A stretch of 64,000 nt of DNA from G965218495 sp965218495. GTDB taxonomy: Bacteria > Bacteroidota > Rhodothermia > Rhodothermales > Bin80. The DNA lies in assembly GCA_965218495.1 (NCBI GenBank), contig OZ244626.1:434001-498000 (forward strand), written 5' to 3'. The position numbers and the translations under genes were made by a program. Position 1 is the stretch's first letter. Every line of letters begins with the position of its first letter. The notes beneath the pieces were generated by a model. The model was not told the DNA's origin and did not search any database. It saw nothing but the letters and a program-made list of their open reading frames with translations. This document shows positions 1-8,986 of the stretch, piece by piece.

Positions 1-42
1 TCGTTCATGCGGGCACAACGCGGTCTCCACGAATGGGCATAG
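1..42 (+). CDS. C-terminal tail of an upstream gene (partial)
   Basis: Frame 1 is open from the window edge to a TAG at 40-42 and reads SFMRAQRGLHEWA. The next gene starts at 33 or 45, so the two genes abut or overlap. Because the next gene encodes the binding and permease parts of an osmolyte ABC transporter and this window lacks the ATPase, this tail may be the end of the ATP-binding subunit. That is inference from context only; 13 residues cannot identify a family. Confidence 0.3.
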   Translation, partial: SFMRAQRGLHEWA

Positions 43-1538
43 GCATGCGTACAAGAATCTACAAGACTGGCCTCACTGTGCTGCTTCTGTGTGCACTGTC
101 CCTGACAAGTGCCGCGCAGCCTGTACGGATTGCAAGCAAGTTATTCACCTCCAACGTGATCTTGGGTGACATCGCCCACCAATGGCTGCGGCAGGCAGAT
201 GTGGAAGCCGAGCACCAGGCTGAATTTGGAGCCACACGCTACCTCTGGCAAGCCTTGCAGCGGGGCGATATCGATATCTATCCAGACTATACGGGAACGC
301 TGATAGAGGAAACATTGCTGCGGCAAAACCTGGAGTATTCCGACTTGGACTCGGCGCTAGCATCCTACGGCGTGGCGATGAGCATTCCGCTGGGGATTGA
401 TGACACCTACATCCTTGGCTTGAAGGAGACAAAAGCCAGGGAATTGGATGTCCATACTATATCGGATCTCAAGCGGTTTCCAGAGCTTCGTTTCGGGTTT
501 TCGAACGAGTTCATGGAGCGGGCGGACGGGTGGCCGCTGCTAAGGACCAAATACAACCTGCCGCAGACCTTTGTGCGCGGGATGAACCATGACCTGTCCT
601 ATGTTGGGATTGAGGCGGGCACGATTGATGTAATGGACCTCTACGCGCTTGACGCCGAGATCACAATCTATGACATGCGTCCGCTTGAGGATGACCTAGG
701 GCATTTTCCTGAGTACCAGGCCGTGTACCTGTATCGGTCCGATCTCGCCACGCGGGTCCCCGGCGTCCCAGCGCTCCTGGACAGCTTGGGAGGCACACTG
801 ACAGCGGACATTATGCGTGCACTCAACGTGCGCGTTGTGCGGGACAAGGTGTCCGAGTCACTGGTCGCGGCAGACTTTCTCAGCGGCGAGTTTCAGCTGG
901 AAACGCCTATCGTAGTCGAGGAGATCACCATGTGGTCGCGGATCTGGCAGCACACAAAGGAGCATGTGATTCTGGTTGCAATCTCATTGGTGGCAGCCAT
1001 ACTTCTGTCGATACCGCTTGGCATTGTCGCTGCCAAGGCGCCGCGTATAGGTACCGTCATTCTGGGTATCGTCGGCGTGTTGTACACGATTCCTTCCTTA
1101 GCACTCCTGGTGTTCATGATCCCGCTGATGGGTATTGGGGGACCGCCTGCCGTGGTGGCTCTTTTCCTCTACAGTCTGCTCCCCATCGTACGAAACACGC
1201 ATGCGGGCTTGATCAGCATTCCCCAACCCCTGTACGAGTCAGCTGAGGCCATCGGCCTGCCGGCGGTGCCGAGGCTGTTTAAGATCGAGTTGCCGCTGGC
1301 CGCCCAATCCATAATGGCGGGTGTGCAGACTTCTGCAGTTATCAACATCGGGACCGCAACGCTGGGCGCGCTTATAGGCGCTGGGGGATATGGGCAGCCT
1401 ATCCTGAATGGGATTCGAGTTGATGACACGGGCCTCATCTTGCAGGGAGCGATTCCAGCAGCGGCCCTTGCCCTGGTGGCGCAGGGGATATTCGCTTTGG
1501 CGGAACGTGTGATCATCCCAGAGGGACGCAGGCAGTAA
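33..1538 (+). CDS. Glycine betaine/choline-type ABC transporter, substrate-binding domain fused to permease
   Basis: Imports osmoprotectants (betaine, choline or similar) across the inner membrane with a separate ATPase. The start carries a signal sequence (hydrophobic core TVLLLCALSLTSA, Ala-Gln junction). Residues about 30-285 form an OpuAC-type binding domain, with the motifs ASKLFTSNVILGDI and PDYTGTLIEE. Residues about 305-495 form an OpuCB-type permease with several membrane helices and the EAA-like segment ESAEAIGLPAVPRLFKIELP. Binding-first, permease-second fusions are known in this family. ATG 33 and ATG 45 are both possible; the second gives a cleaner signal peptide (MRTRIYKTGL) and no overlap with the upstream stop. 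The true ligand is not readable from the sequence. Confidence 0.9.
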   Translation: MGIGMRTRIYKTGLTVLLLCALSLTSAAQPVRIASKLFTSNVILGDIAHQWLRQADVEAEHQAEFGATRYLWQALQRGDIDIYPDYTGTLIEETLLRQNLEYSDLDSALASYGVAMSIPLGIDDTYILGLKETKARELDVHTISDLKRFPELRFGFSNEFMERADGWPLLRTKYNLPQTFVRGMNHDLSYVGIEAGTIDVMDLYALDAEITIYDMRPLEDDLGHFPEYQAVYLYRSDLATRVPGVPALLDSLGGTLTADIMRALNVRVVRDKVSESLVAADFLSGEFQLETPIVVEEITMWSRIWQHTKEHVILVAISLVAAILLSIPLGIVAAKAPRIGTVILGIVGVLYTIPSLALLVFMIPLMGIGGPPAVVALFLYSLLPIVRNTHAGLISIPQPLYESAEAIGLPAVPRLFKIELPLAAQSIMAGVQTSAVINIGTATLGALIGAGGYGQPILNGIRVDDTGLILQGAIPAAALALVAQGIFALAERVIIPEGRRQ

Positions 1539-1551
1539 ACCCTGAGCCGCT

Positions 1552-3060
1552 GTGAGCAATTACAACGAGCTATGCAGACTGCTAGGCACGATTGACGATC
1601 TGCAAAAAGCTGCGGAGCTACTGGAATGGGACCAGGAAACCTATATGCCCGGCGGGGCTGCCAAGTCGCGGGCCCGTCAGGTTGCGACGCTGAGGAGGCT
1701 GGCCCACGAGCGCTTCACGGATGAGCGAGTCGGGACACTGTTGGAGCAACTTTCGTCCGAGGACCTGCATGAGACGGGCGCGGACCTTGTTGTTGTGGCA
1801 GCGCGTGACTTTGAACGTGCACGAAAAATTCCACCGCGCTTGGTGCAAGACCTTGCAGTAGCATCTGGGCTCGCCAAAGAGGCCTGGCGCGTGGCTCGCA
1901 GTAACAACGACTTCGCGCACTTTTCGCCGCACCTGGAGCGCATCATTGACCTCAGCATCGAAAAATCCGAGGCACTGGGCTATGCCGAGTGCCGATATGA
2001 TGCGCTGTTGGACGAATACGAGCCGGACATGCGAACGGCCGCCGTGCAATCGCTATTTGAGTCTTTGCGCAGGGAAGTCGTTCCCATCGTGCAGGCTATA
2101 GGGCGGTGCGATGTGCCGGATTCAGCTTTCTTGTATGAGGACTTCGATACCGGCGCGCAGTGGTCATTTGGCATGGAAGTGCTCAAGAAGGTGGGGTTTG
2201 ATCTTGCACGCGGTCGGCAGGATGTCAGTGCGCATCCTTTTAGCACATCCTTTTCGATTAGTGACGTTCGGATCACCACGCGCCTGCATGCGCGCTATTT
2301 GCCATCGGCGTTTTTTAGCACGCTGCATGAGGCTGGCCATGCCATGTATGAGCAAGGCATCGATCCGTCGCTGGAAAACACGCCGTTGGCCAGCGGCACA
2401 TCACTCGGCATGCACGAGTCGCAGTCCCGCCTGTGGGAAAATCAGGTGGGAAAAAGCTTGCCGTTTTGGGAGCACTTCTTTCCGGACCTGCAGGCGCGCT
2501 TCGGCGACCAGCTTGGGGGAATGTCCCTGGATGCTTTCTACCGTGCTATCAACCGGGTGAAGCCTTCATGCATTCGCGTGGAGGCGGATGAGGTGACCTA
2601 CAATCTGCATATTATGCTTCGCTTCGAGCTTGAGCAGATGATGGTAGCCCAGCAAGTTACAGTTAGCGAATTACCTGCGCTTTGGAACGCCAAAATGGAA
2701 GAATACCTAGGCACTTGTCCAGCGACGGATGCAGAAGGTATCCTTCAGGACATTCACTGGGCGTTGGGGGCTATTGGTTACTTTCCCACATACACGCTGG
2801 GTAATCTCATGTCTGCACAGATCTTTGCATCCGTACAGGAAGCCTTGCCCGACCTAGATCGTTCTACTGCAAGCGGGGATTTTACAGATTTACTGGCTTG
2901 GCTTCGTACGCACATTCACTGGTATGGGCGCAGGCGATCGGCTGAAGCGCTCATATCGGAGCTGACAGGAAGGCCGCTGAGTGCGGCACCTTGGCTTGCG
3001 TACGTATGTCGAAAGTATGGAGCCCTCTATCCCAACATACGAGTCGCCCGGACCAACTGA
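1552..3060 (+). CDS. M32 family metallocarboxypeptidase (thermostable carboxypeptidase 1 type)
   Basis: Removes C-terminal amino acids from peptides in the cytoplasm. The 502-residue length is normal for peptidase family M32. The N-terminus shows the family pattern LEWDQETYMP, and the zinc site HEAGHAMYEQG (HExxH) lies near residue 260, followed by the family segment GMHESQSRLWEN, which supplies the third ligand. The start is GTG, 13 bases after the stop of the transporter gene, so the two may be cotranscribed. The GGAGG just after its stop serves the next gene. Confidence 0.93.
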   Translation: MSNYNELCRLLGTIDDLQKAAELLEWDQETYMPGGAAKSRARQVATLRRLAHERFTDERVGTLLEQLSSEDLHETGADLVVVAARDFERARKIPPRLVQDLAVASGLAKEAWRVARSNNDFAHFSPHLERIIDLSIEKSEALGYAECRYDALLDEYEPDMRTAAVQSLFESLRREVVPIVQAIGRCDVPDSAFLYEDFDTGAQWSFGMEVLKKVGFDLARGRQDVSAHPFSTSFSISDVRITTRLHARYLPSAFFSTLHEAGHAMYEQGIDPSLENTPLASGTSLGMHESQSRLWENQVGKSLPFWEHFFPDLQARFGDQLGGMSLDAFYRAINRVKPSCIRVEADEVTYNLHIMLRFELEQMMVAQQVTVSELPALWNAKMEEYLGTCPATDAEGILQDIHWALGAIGYFPTYTLGNLMSAQIFASVQEALPDLDRSTASGDFTDLLAWLRTHIHWYGRRRSAEALISELTGRPLSAAPWLAYVCRKYGALYPNIRVARTN

Positions 3061-3070
3061 GGAGGATGCT

Positions 3071-3421
3071 ATGGCTAAACGAGCAAGCGCACGTACAGAC
3101 TTTGCTATTGAGTATGCGGTTGAAGATGCGACATTTACTGAGGACATGAAGTCCAAGGTGGCTGGCCGCATGCAAAGACTCGCTGGCGGACACAAAGACA
3201 TCGCAGGTGCCGCGGTAGCGATCGTGAATGTTAAGGGCACCAAGCGCAACGCGAGCTATCGGTGTCGGCTGGTCGTCTACATCAAGCCTGCAAATATCGT
3301 GGCCGTACACAAGGCCGCAACGGAAGCAGCCGCGTTGATGGACGCTCTAGACGCTGCCGAGCGTCAAGTGCGACAGCAGAGGGAACGTTTGAGGGAGCGG
3401 AATCGCGCCAAGAGAGGCTGA
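3071..3421 (+). CDS. Ribosome hibernation/stress factor, HPF/RaiA (sigma-54 modulation) family
   Basis: A 116-residue short HPF/RaiA-like protein that would bind the decoding region of idle ribosomes. The sequence has the beta-alpha-beta layout of the family (DFAIEYAVEDATFTEDMKSK, then RLVVYIKPANIVAVHKAATE) and a basic C-terminal helix with repeated Arg/Gln. A longer reading from 2981 would overlap the peptidase gene by 80 bases. ATG 3071 is preferred because GAGGAGG sits just upstream, overlapping the peptidase stop. Similarity to named members is modest, so the family call is firmer than the exact role. Confidence 0.75.
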   Translation: MAKRASARTDFAIEYAVEDATFTEDMKSKVAGRMQRLAGGHKDIAGAAVAIVNVKGTKRNASYRCRLVVYIKPANIVAVHKAATEAAALMDALDAAERQVRQQRERLRERNRAKRG

Positions 3422-3633
3422 GCAAGCGTCCCTGGTATACGACAACGCCGCCGCATGGGACGAGCGACTGGGCTGGAGTTGCCGACCCCGAAGCAGCAAG
3501 TGGCCCTCAAGCCGCTGGCTTCAGGTCAAATGTAGCCTGCCAGCCATAAGATGCCATCTCCTTGGTAGCCGGATTCTCTGCAGGGTCAAACTTTGGACAA
3601 GCAGGCAATTGGCGGCATGAACGGCACCTGCCC

Positions 3634-4560
3634 CTACTGGACGGGCGCGGAAATGGTCACGGAGGCTGACGGAAAACTCTCCAGACTTAGATTCATGAAG
3701 TAGGTAGAGTCCGGCGCTGGCTCGCCCGGAACCCTGCCTCGCAGCAGCTCCAGGGTCGATCGGCTATCGGGATCCGGGTCGGGGTCGGGTTCCACTGTGA
3801 CTATGACGAAGGCGCCGTCCAGCCGAAGCGGGAAGTTCACGCCGGGAGGTGGATTGTGCAGGAAGTCTTCGCCTGGAAAGCCGAGCGTGGGATTCGGACC
3901 GCTGTACGGAGCGGCCAGGTCGTCACTGCTGTGGTCTGTGATAACACCTGTAGAGAGCGTGGCTCCTTCAGCCAAGACCCAGCCCTCGTAGCGCCATCCC
4001 TCAAGAGGGATAGGTATGCGCAGTCCACGGCCTCTGTCTCCACCCGTAAGGTTGACAAACCAGATACCCGACGTTTCGTTGGTGCCGGGGCCGTCCGTCG
4101 GCGTTGCAAGAATGTAGGTGCCCACGGATAGAACCAGGCCATCTTCCAGGCCCTCGAAGTTGGTCACCTGAAGATTGGCTTCAAGGTCTTGGACGAGCCC
4201 ACCCATCAGCCGCGTCGCGGACGGCGAGTCATTGACGTCGCCCGGCGGCTCAATGGTGATAAAGGCGTAAAGCGACGAGTCCAGATCGAAGCCGGTTTCA
4301 AAGCGGCCTGCTGCTATCGGCGAGCCGTCGAGAGCCTCAGGCTTGCCGAGGTTGTCTACGTTGAACTTTCCGAAGGACTGGTCATTCCCGCCGATGTTTA
4401 CCCAGCCTTCGTAGTGATAGTCGTTAGGTTGTGGGGGGACGTCCACGAGGCGGAGGAAGAGGGTCCTTGCTCCAATGTCCTCAACGGCACCACTACTGTC
4501 ACAGCCTACCCAAAGTAGAGAGATTGCGACTAGCAGAGGTAGGAAAGCCTTCATAATCAA
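3634..4560 (-). CDS. Secreted lipoprotein with two anti-sigma-K-like repeats
   Basis: Predicted lipoprotein of 308 residues: a short basic start, a hydrophobic core and a lipobox LLWVGC followed by DSSG, so it should be lipid-anchored outside the inner membrane. The mature part contains two related halves. Each has a YEGW motif (YHYEGWVNI, WRYEGWVLA) and a later strand ITIEP or VTVEP followed by an acidic proline-rich loop (DPDPDPDS in the second) and a GGLV or RGRV turn. This resembles the extracellular domain of RskA-type anti-sigma factors, but there is no sigma-binding domain or membrane helix. Function unknown. It stands alone, convergent with the hibernation factor gene, 212 bases apart. 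Confidence 0.7.
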   Translation of the reverse strand: MIMKAFLPLLVAISLLWVGCDSSGAVEDIGARTLFLRLVDVPPQPNDYHYEGWVNIGGNDQSFGKFNVDNLGKPEALDGSPIAAGRFETGFDLDSSLYAFITIEPPGDVNDSPSATRLMGGLVQDLEANLQVTNFEGLEDGLVLSVGTYILATPTDGPGTNETSGIWFVNLTGGDRGRGLRIPIPLEGWRYEGWVLAEGATLSTGVITDHSSDDLAAPYSGPNPTLGFPGEDFLHNPPPGVNFPLRLDGAFVIVTVEPDPDPDPDSRSTLELLRGRVPGEPAPDSTYFMNLSLESFPSASVTISAPVQ

Positions 4561-4799
4561 GTAGCCTAATGGTGAATGCTCGTTTACGAAGCTGCGGCGC
4601 TTACGTTGCTATGCTGCCGTGCTACAGCGGCCGTTCTCTTGCTACACGCCACTGGTGGTGGCGTACCTAATGGGTGTGACTATGCTGCGGTCCTTGGCGG
4701 TGAGTGCCTATGACTCTTCCGCGTTGATGCCCGTGCCAGCTCTGCCGGGTACTCCGCGCCCAAGTGGCACTGTGCCTAGCTCTACCCTGTCCCCAAATT

Positions 4800-7140
4800 A
4801 GCGACTTGACTTTGTAAATCATGCCGTGTAACTTTGCGGCATGCTTACGCAGAGCCAGATTCTTCGCACGCTGCGGACCTCTGAGCCGCGGCTTTTGCGC
4901 ACATTGGAAGCGCATACCGGTGAAAGCCGTACGGCCATCAGCCGCCAGGTGTGCCATGCATTCGGCTTTCGTGATGCTCGTGGGAATCTGCAGCAGACCG
5001 GGTGTCTGAAGGCGCTCAAGACGCTGGAATCCGAGGACAGGCTGTCGTTGCCCGCGCCCAGGCGCACCATTGCAAGCGGTACGCCCCGGCTGTTGGACCG
5101 GCCGGTGCCGGAACCAGTGGAGGTGCCCGCTTCGCTCAAAGAGATCAAGGGCTTGGCATTGGAGTTGGTGGAGGATGCGGCGCAGCGTGCGCGCTGGAAC
5201 ACCCTGATGGCAGCGGAGCATCCGCAGGGGGTGAGGCAGTTTGCGGGCGCGCAGATAAAGTATTTGTTTCGGAGCGATCACGGGTATCTGGGCGCGATCG
5301 GTTTTGCGGCTTCCGGCCTGTATGTGGGACCGCGCGACCGGTGGATGGCTTGGACGCACGCGCAGCGCCAGCAGCACCTGATGCGCGTAGTGGGCCTGAA
5401 CCGGCTGTTGATTCGGCCAGGCGTAAAGGTCAAGAACCTGGCCAGTCATCTTCTGGGGAAGGTGCTCAAGCGGTTGCCCGTGGATTTTGCGGCGCGCTAC
5501 GGCTATACCCCGTGGGTCATTGAGACCTTCGTGGGGCCTGAGCAGCGGGGGACCTGTTTCCGTGCGGCGGGATTCCATTATGTGGGAAGGACCACCGGCC
5601 GGGGTCGCCATGCCGAGACCAAGGCGTGTACCCGGACGAAGAAGGCGGTGTTCGTCTATGATCTGGACCGCCGGTGGCGCAAGCATCTCGGGGTGGCGCA
5701 CGTAGATGCGTATCCCAAACTGGAGGCTGGCGCGGGGCTGGATGCCGAGACCTGGGCGGCGCAGGAGTTTGGGGGCGCACAGCTGGGGGATAAGCGGCGG
5801 ACTACCCGCCTGGTCAACAGTGTCACTATATTGGCCCGAACGCCCGGCGAGTCCATAACGGCCACCATGAAATCCGATCGTGCCGCGATACGGGGATATT
5901 ATCGCTTCATAGAGAAGGCCAACGAGCGGGGAACCACGCCCGCGGATATCCTGGCGCCGCATCGCCGTCGTACGATCGAGCGGATGCGCACGGAAGAGAC
6001 GGTGCTGTGCCTTCAGGACGGCACGGACATCAACTACAGCACCCGTCCTGCGTGCGAAGGCTTGGAAGTGATCGGGCGCAACCAGACCACCGCGAAAGCA
6101 CGGGGGGTGCATTTGCATACGACGTTGGCGTTGAGTGCGGAGGGGTTGCCGCTGGGCGTGCTGCGCTGTGCCTACAGGACCCAAGCGGGAAAGCACGCAG
6201 CTAAGACGCAGCAATGGATCGACGGCCTGCATGACCTGGCCGAGGCGGCCACACACCTCAGCAGCAAGACCCGCGTACTCTGCGTCATGGATCGGGAAGC
6301 GGACATCTTTGCCCTGTTCGCCGCGCAGCAACAAGTGGGACGGGTGGATCTATTAGTACGGGCCAAGGCGAATCGGAGACTGGGAAGAAAGGGTCCGTTG
6401 TTGTTTGAGTTCATGCGCCAGGGGGCGCCCAAAGGTACCATTGAGGTAGCGATACAGCGGCTGAGCCGTCGCGAGAAGTCGGGCCGTGTCAAGCATAAGG
6501 GCCGTGCGGGCCGCATCGCACAGATGGAGGTACGCTACCGTACGGTCATGCTTCCGCCCACCCGTGGACAGCAGGGCGGCCCGGTGAAGGTCACCGCCAT
6601 ACATGTTGGAGAGGCGGACCCGCCAGAAGGACAGAAAGCGATTCAGTGGTACCTGCTTACGACAAGGGAGGTGACCTCGGTGGCACAGGCCGTAACAATG
6701 GTCGACTATTACATGTTACGCTGGCGTGTGGAAGACGGCTTCCGGATTCTCAAGAGTGTGTGCAAGGTGCAGGAGTTGCGCTTGCAGAAGGCCGATAGTC
6801 TTCACCTGGCCATCACCATCAACATGGTGATGGCGTGGCGCCTGCACTTGATGACGTTACTGGGTCGACAGGACCCGGAAGCACCAGCCGAGATCCTGTT
6901 TACAGATATTGAGCTGTGCGTGCTACGAGAATACGCCGAAGGATTCAACCTGGCGTCTCCCGATGATCTGGCTGCAGCCATTCTGCTGGTGGCGCTGATG
7001 GGAGGATACATGAATCGGAAAAGCGATCCGCCGCCTGGCGCCAAAATCATGTCGCGCGGCTACATCCGGTTGGAGACCGGGGCGGTACTGTTCTCCCTGC
7101 TTCAGAAGAAGTACGGACTGTGGCCGCCATAGGGTGTCAA
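4800..7140 (+). mobile_element. IS4-type insertion sequence, ends not resolved
   Basis: The single transposase gene implies an insertion sequence of roughly 2.4-2.6 kb. I could not find convincing terminal inverted repeats or a target duplication in the flanks (4561-4840 and 7133-7300), so the limits given are only the coding region plus a few bases. It separates the lipoprotein gene from the DAHP synthase gene without visibly breaking either. Confidence 0.5.
4841..7132 (+). CDS. IS4/Tn5-like transposase with N-terminal DruA-like (DUF4338) domain
   Basis: A 763-residue fusion. Residues about 1-285 resemble DUF4338, the domain of DruA in the Druantia anti-phage system (HPQGVRQFAGAQIKYLF, then DRWMAWTHAQRQQHL and NLASHLLGKVLKRL). 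Residues about 300-763 are an IS4-superfamily transposase with the Tn5-type N-terminal motif AAQEFGGAQLGDKRRTTRLV and a readable DDE set: D393 in LQDGTDINY, D484 in VMDREADIF and E631 in the YREK-like segment MLRWRVEDGFRILKS. The frame is intact, so the enzyme could be active. The ATG at 4841 is the first start in frame. In this family DUF4338 is thought to help recognise DNA; here it most likely supports transposition rather than defence. Confidence 0.85.
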   Translation: MLTQSQILRTLRTSEPRLLRTLEAHTGESRTAISRQVCHAFGFRDARGNLQQTGCLKALKTLESEDRLSLPAPRRTIASGTPRLLDRPVPEPVEVPASLKEIKGLALELVEDAAQRARWNTLMAAEHPQGVRQFAGAQIKYLFRSDHGYLGAIGFAASGLYVGPRDRWMAWTHAQRQQHLMRVVGLNRLLIRPGVKVKNLASHLLGKVLKRLPVDFAARYGYTPWVIETFVGPEQRGTCFRAAGFHYVGRTTGRGRHAETKACTRTKKAVFVYDLDRRWRKHLGVAHVDAYPKLEAGAGLDAETWAAQEFGGAQLGDKRRTTRLVNSVTILARTPGESITATMKSDRAAIRGYYRFIEKANERGTTPADILAPHRRRTIERMRTEETVLCLQDGTDINYSTRPACEGLEVIGRNQTTAKARGVHLHTTLALSAEGLPLGVLRCAYRTQAGKHAAKTQQWIDGLHDLAEAATHLSSKTRVLCVMDREADIFALFAAQQQVGRVDLLVRAKANRRLGRKGPLLFEFMRQGAPKGTIEVAIQRLSRREKSGRVKHKGRAGRIAQMEVRYRTVMLPPTRGQQGGPVKVTAIHVGEADPPEGQKAIQWYLLTTREVTSVAQAVTMVDYYMLRWRVEDGFRILKSVCKVQELRLQKADSLHLAITINMVMAWRLHLMTLLGRQDPEAPAEILFTDIELCVLREYAEGFNLASPDDLAAAILLVALMGGYMNRKSDPPPGAKIMSRGYIRLETGAVLFSLLQKKYGLWPP

Positions 7141-7626
7141 CACAGAAAGAAGGCTCGCCGTAGGGTTCACCAGGGAGGGCTATTGATCAGGACCACGGAT
7201 CGTCACGATGCCGCAAAAGCATCGGCAGGATAGGTGCGTGCCTGTGAAGCATGCACGCGCACGATACAGCTTTTGCCATTGCTGCGCCTGCCAATCCAAG
7301 CCTCTTCAACCCCAAATCAACGCCCTTAGTCGGGCATTGCGGCTGTGTTAGTTGCACTATCTACACGGACCAACCACCGCGCGAAAGGCTGGCTTCCGTG
7401 CAATCGGCCGTGAGGCCACCTTGTCAAGCCGGAAATGTTGCCGAGGGGTAGGCCTAGCTCGAGAGCTTGGTGACTGCGAAGGTGGACACGTCCATGGTGG
7501 GGCACTAGCCAAGAAAACAATAACGTCACGCCTCTGACCGACTTGTGAAAGGAACTTTGCCGGAACGGGAAACGCCGCGTCACGTGAAGTCGTTCTAACG
7601 TGTTTGCCTATTGCAACTCTATTTCT
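7133..7626. other. Intergenic stretch without recognisable gene
   Basis: About 490 bases between the IS4-type transposase and DAHP synthase. Short open frames exist on both strands, but none resembles a known protein and they overlap each other. It probably holds the right end of the insertion sequence and the promoter for the DAHP synthase gene. I see no clear hairpin terminator or RNA gene. Confidence 0.5.
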
Positions 7627-8985
7627 ATGGCTACTGCTCCTCTAAGCTGGCACCCGGGATCCTGGCGCTCCAAGCCGGCGCTGCAGCAGGTGCAGTACTC
7701 CGATCAGGCGGCACTGCAGTCGATTCTCGCGGATCTGGCCGCGCTGCCGCCCCTGGTAACCTCGTTTGAGGTCGAGGCTCTTCGTAAGCAGCTGGCCGAT
7801 GCTGCATGCGGCCGGCGGTTCCTCCTGCAAGGCGGGGATTGCGCGGAGCGATTTGACGACTGTCGCGAAGAAATCATCAAGAATCGTCTGAAGATTCTGC
7901 TTCAGATGAGCGTGGTCTTGGTCTACGGTCTACAGATGCCGGTAGTACGGGTAGGCCGCTTTGCAGGGCAGTATGCAAAGCCACGCAGTGAGCCCGTGGA
8001 AACCAGGGGTGGCGTGACTCTGCCGTCGTACCGCGGCGACAACATCAACGGGCCTGCCTTTACGGCACATGCACGCAAGCCAGATCCCAGACGACTCATC
8101 ACCGCGTACCATAGCTCGGCAATCATCCTGAACCTGGTTCGAGCGCTTGGGGAGGGAGGATTCGCTGATCTCCACAACGTGGACTTCTGGAACTTGGGAT
8201 TTGCAGAGCGCTCGCCCTTTTTCGGGGAATACCGCACAATTATCGCGCGAATGCGAGATGCGCTCCGCTTTGCAGAAACCGTTTCTCAGCAGCCCATCGG
8301 CGGCCTTCGGCGCGTAGACTTCTTCACCTGCCACGAGGCATTGCACTTGCCATACGAGGAGGCCCTAACGCGGTCTGCGAAGTACCGCGATGGGATGTAC
8401 AATCTGTCCACCCACTTTCCGTGGATCGGTCAGCGGACCTTGCAACTCGACGGTGCGCATGTTGAGTACATGCGCGGTATTCAGAATCCCATTGGCATAA
8501 AGGTCGGGCCTGATCTGCCTCCTTCGGAGCTAATCGGCCTGGTACATCATCTCAATCCCGCAAACACCCCAGGCCGATTGACCCTTATCACACGCATGGG
8601 CGTTGCCGACATTGAGCGCACGCTACCACCATTGGTGGCGGCAGTGCGTGCCACTGGACATCCGGTGCTCTGGTGCTGTGATCCCATGCATGGTAACACC
8701 GAACGGGCGCAAGGCGGCTACAAGACCAGACGGTTCGACAACATCCTCGGAGAGCTTGCACTCGCCACTGACATCCACCAGAGTAGTGGTACTACTCTAG
8801 GCGGCGTGCATTTTGAGCTCACCGGAGAGGATGTGACCGAATGCGTCGGCGGTGCCAGCGGAATCAATGAAACGGACCTCAGGCGAGCCTACCGCTCGAG
8901 CGTTGATCCCCGCCTAAATGCGGAACAGTCCCTTGAGATGGCCTTGCGCATCGTGGGCAAGCACAAGCAAATGGGGCGTGTATAA
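7627..8985 (+). CDS. 3-deoxy-7-phosphoheptulonate synthase, class II (plant type)
   Basis: First step of the shikimate pathway: condenses phosphoenolpyruvate and erythrose 4-phosphate to DAHP in the cytoplasm. The protein has all class II hallmarks: LSWHPGSWRSKPALQQ at the start, LLQGGDCAERF, the metal and substrate loops VGRFAGQYAKPRS, FFTCHEALHLPYE, HFPWIGQRT and CDPMHGNT, and GGVHFELTGEDVTECVGG near the end. Length is about 452 residues from ATG 7627. A GTG at 7600 is also in frame but adds nine residues the family does not need. No shikimate-pathway neighbours are in the window. Confidence 0.95.
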   Translation: MATAPLSWHPGSWRSKPALQQVQYSDQAALQSILADLAALPPLVTSFEVEALRKQLADAACGRRFLLQGGDCAERFDDCREEIIKNRLKILLQMSVVLVYGLQMPVVRVGRFAGQYAKPRSEPVETRGGVTLPSYRGDNINGPAFTAHARKPDPRRLITAYHSSAIILNLVRALGEGGFADLHNVDFWNLGFAERSPFFGEYRTIIARMRDALRFAETVSQQPIGGLRRVDFFTCHEALHLPYEEALTRSAKYRDGMYNLSTHFPWIGQRTLQLDGAHVEYMRGIQNPIGIKVGPDLPPSELIGLVHHLNPANTPGRLTLITRMGVADIERTLPPLVAAVRATGHPVLWCCDPMHGNTERAQGGYKTRRFDNILGELALATDIHQSSGTTLGGVHFELTGEDVTECVGGASGINETDLRRAYRSSVDPRLNAEQSLEMALRIVGKHKQMGRV

Positions 8986-8986
8986 G

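Noticed and set aside
4667..6334. 555-residue open frame on the minus strand
   Set aside because: It lies opposite the IS4-type transposase, has no recognisable motif, and is a by-product of G+C-rich codons on the coding strand.
4841..7132. Druantia-type defence system
   Set aside because: Only the DUF4338-like domain is present, fused to a transposase. No helicase (DruE) or other Dru gene is nearby, so a defence island is not supported.
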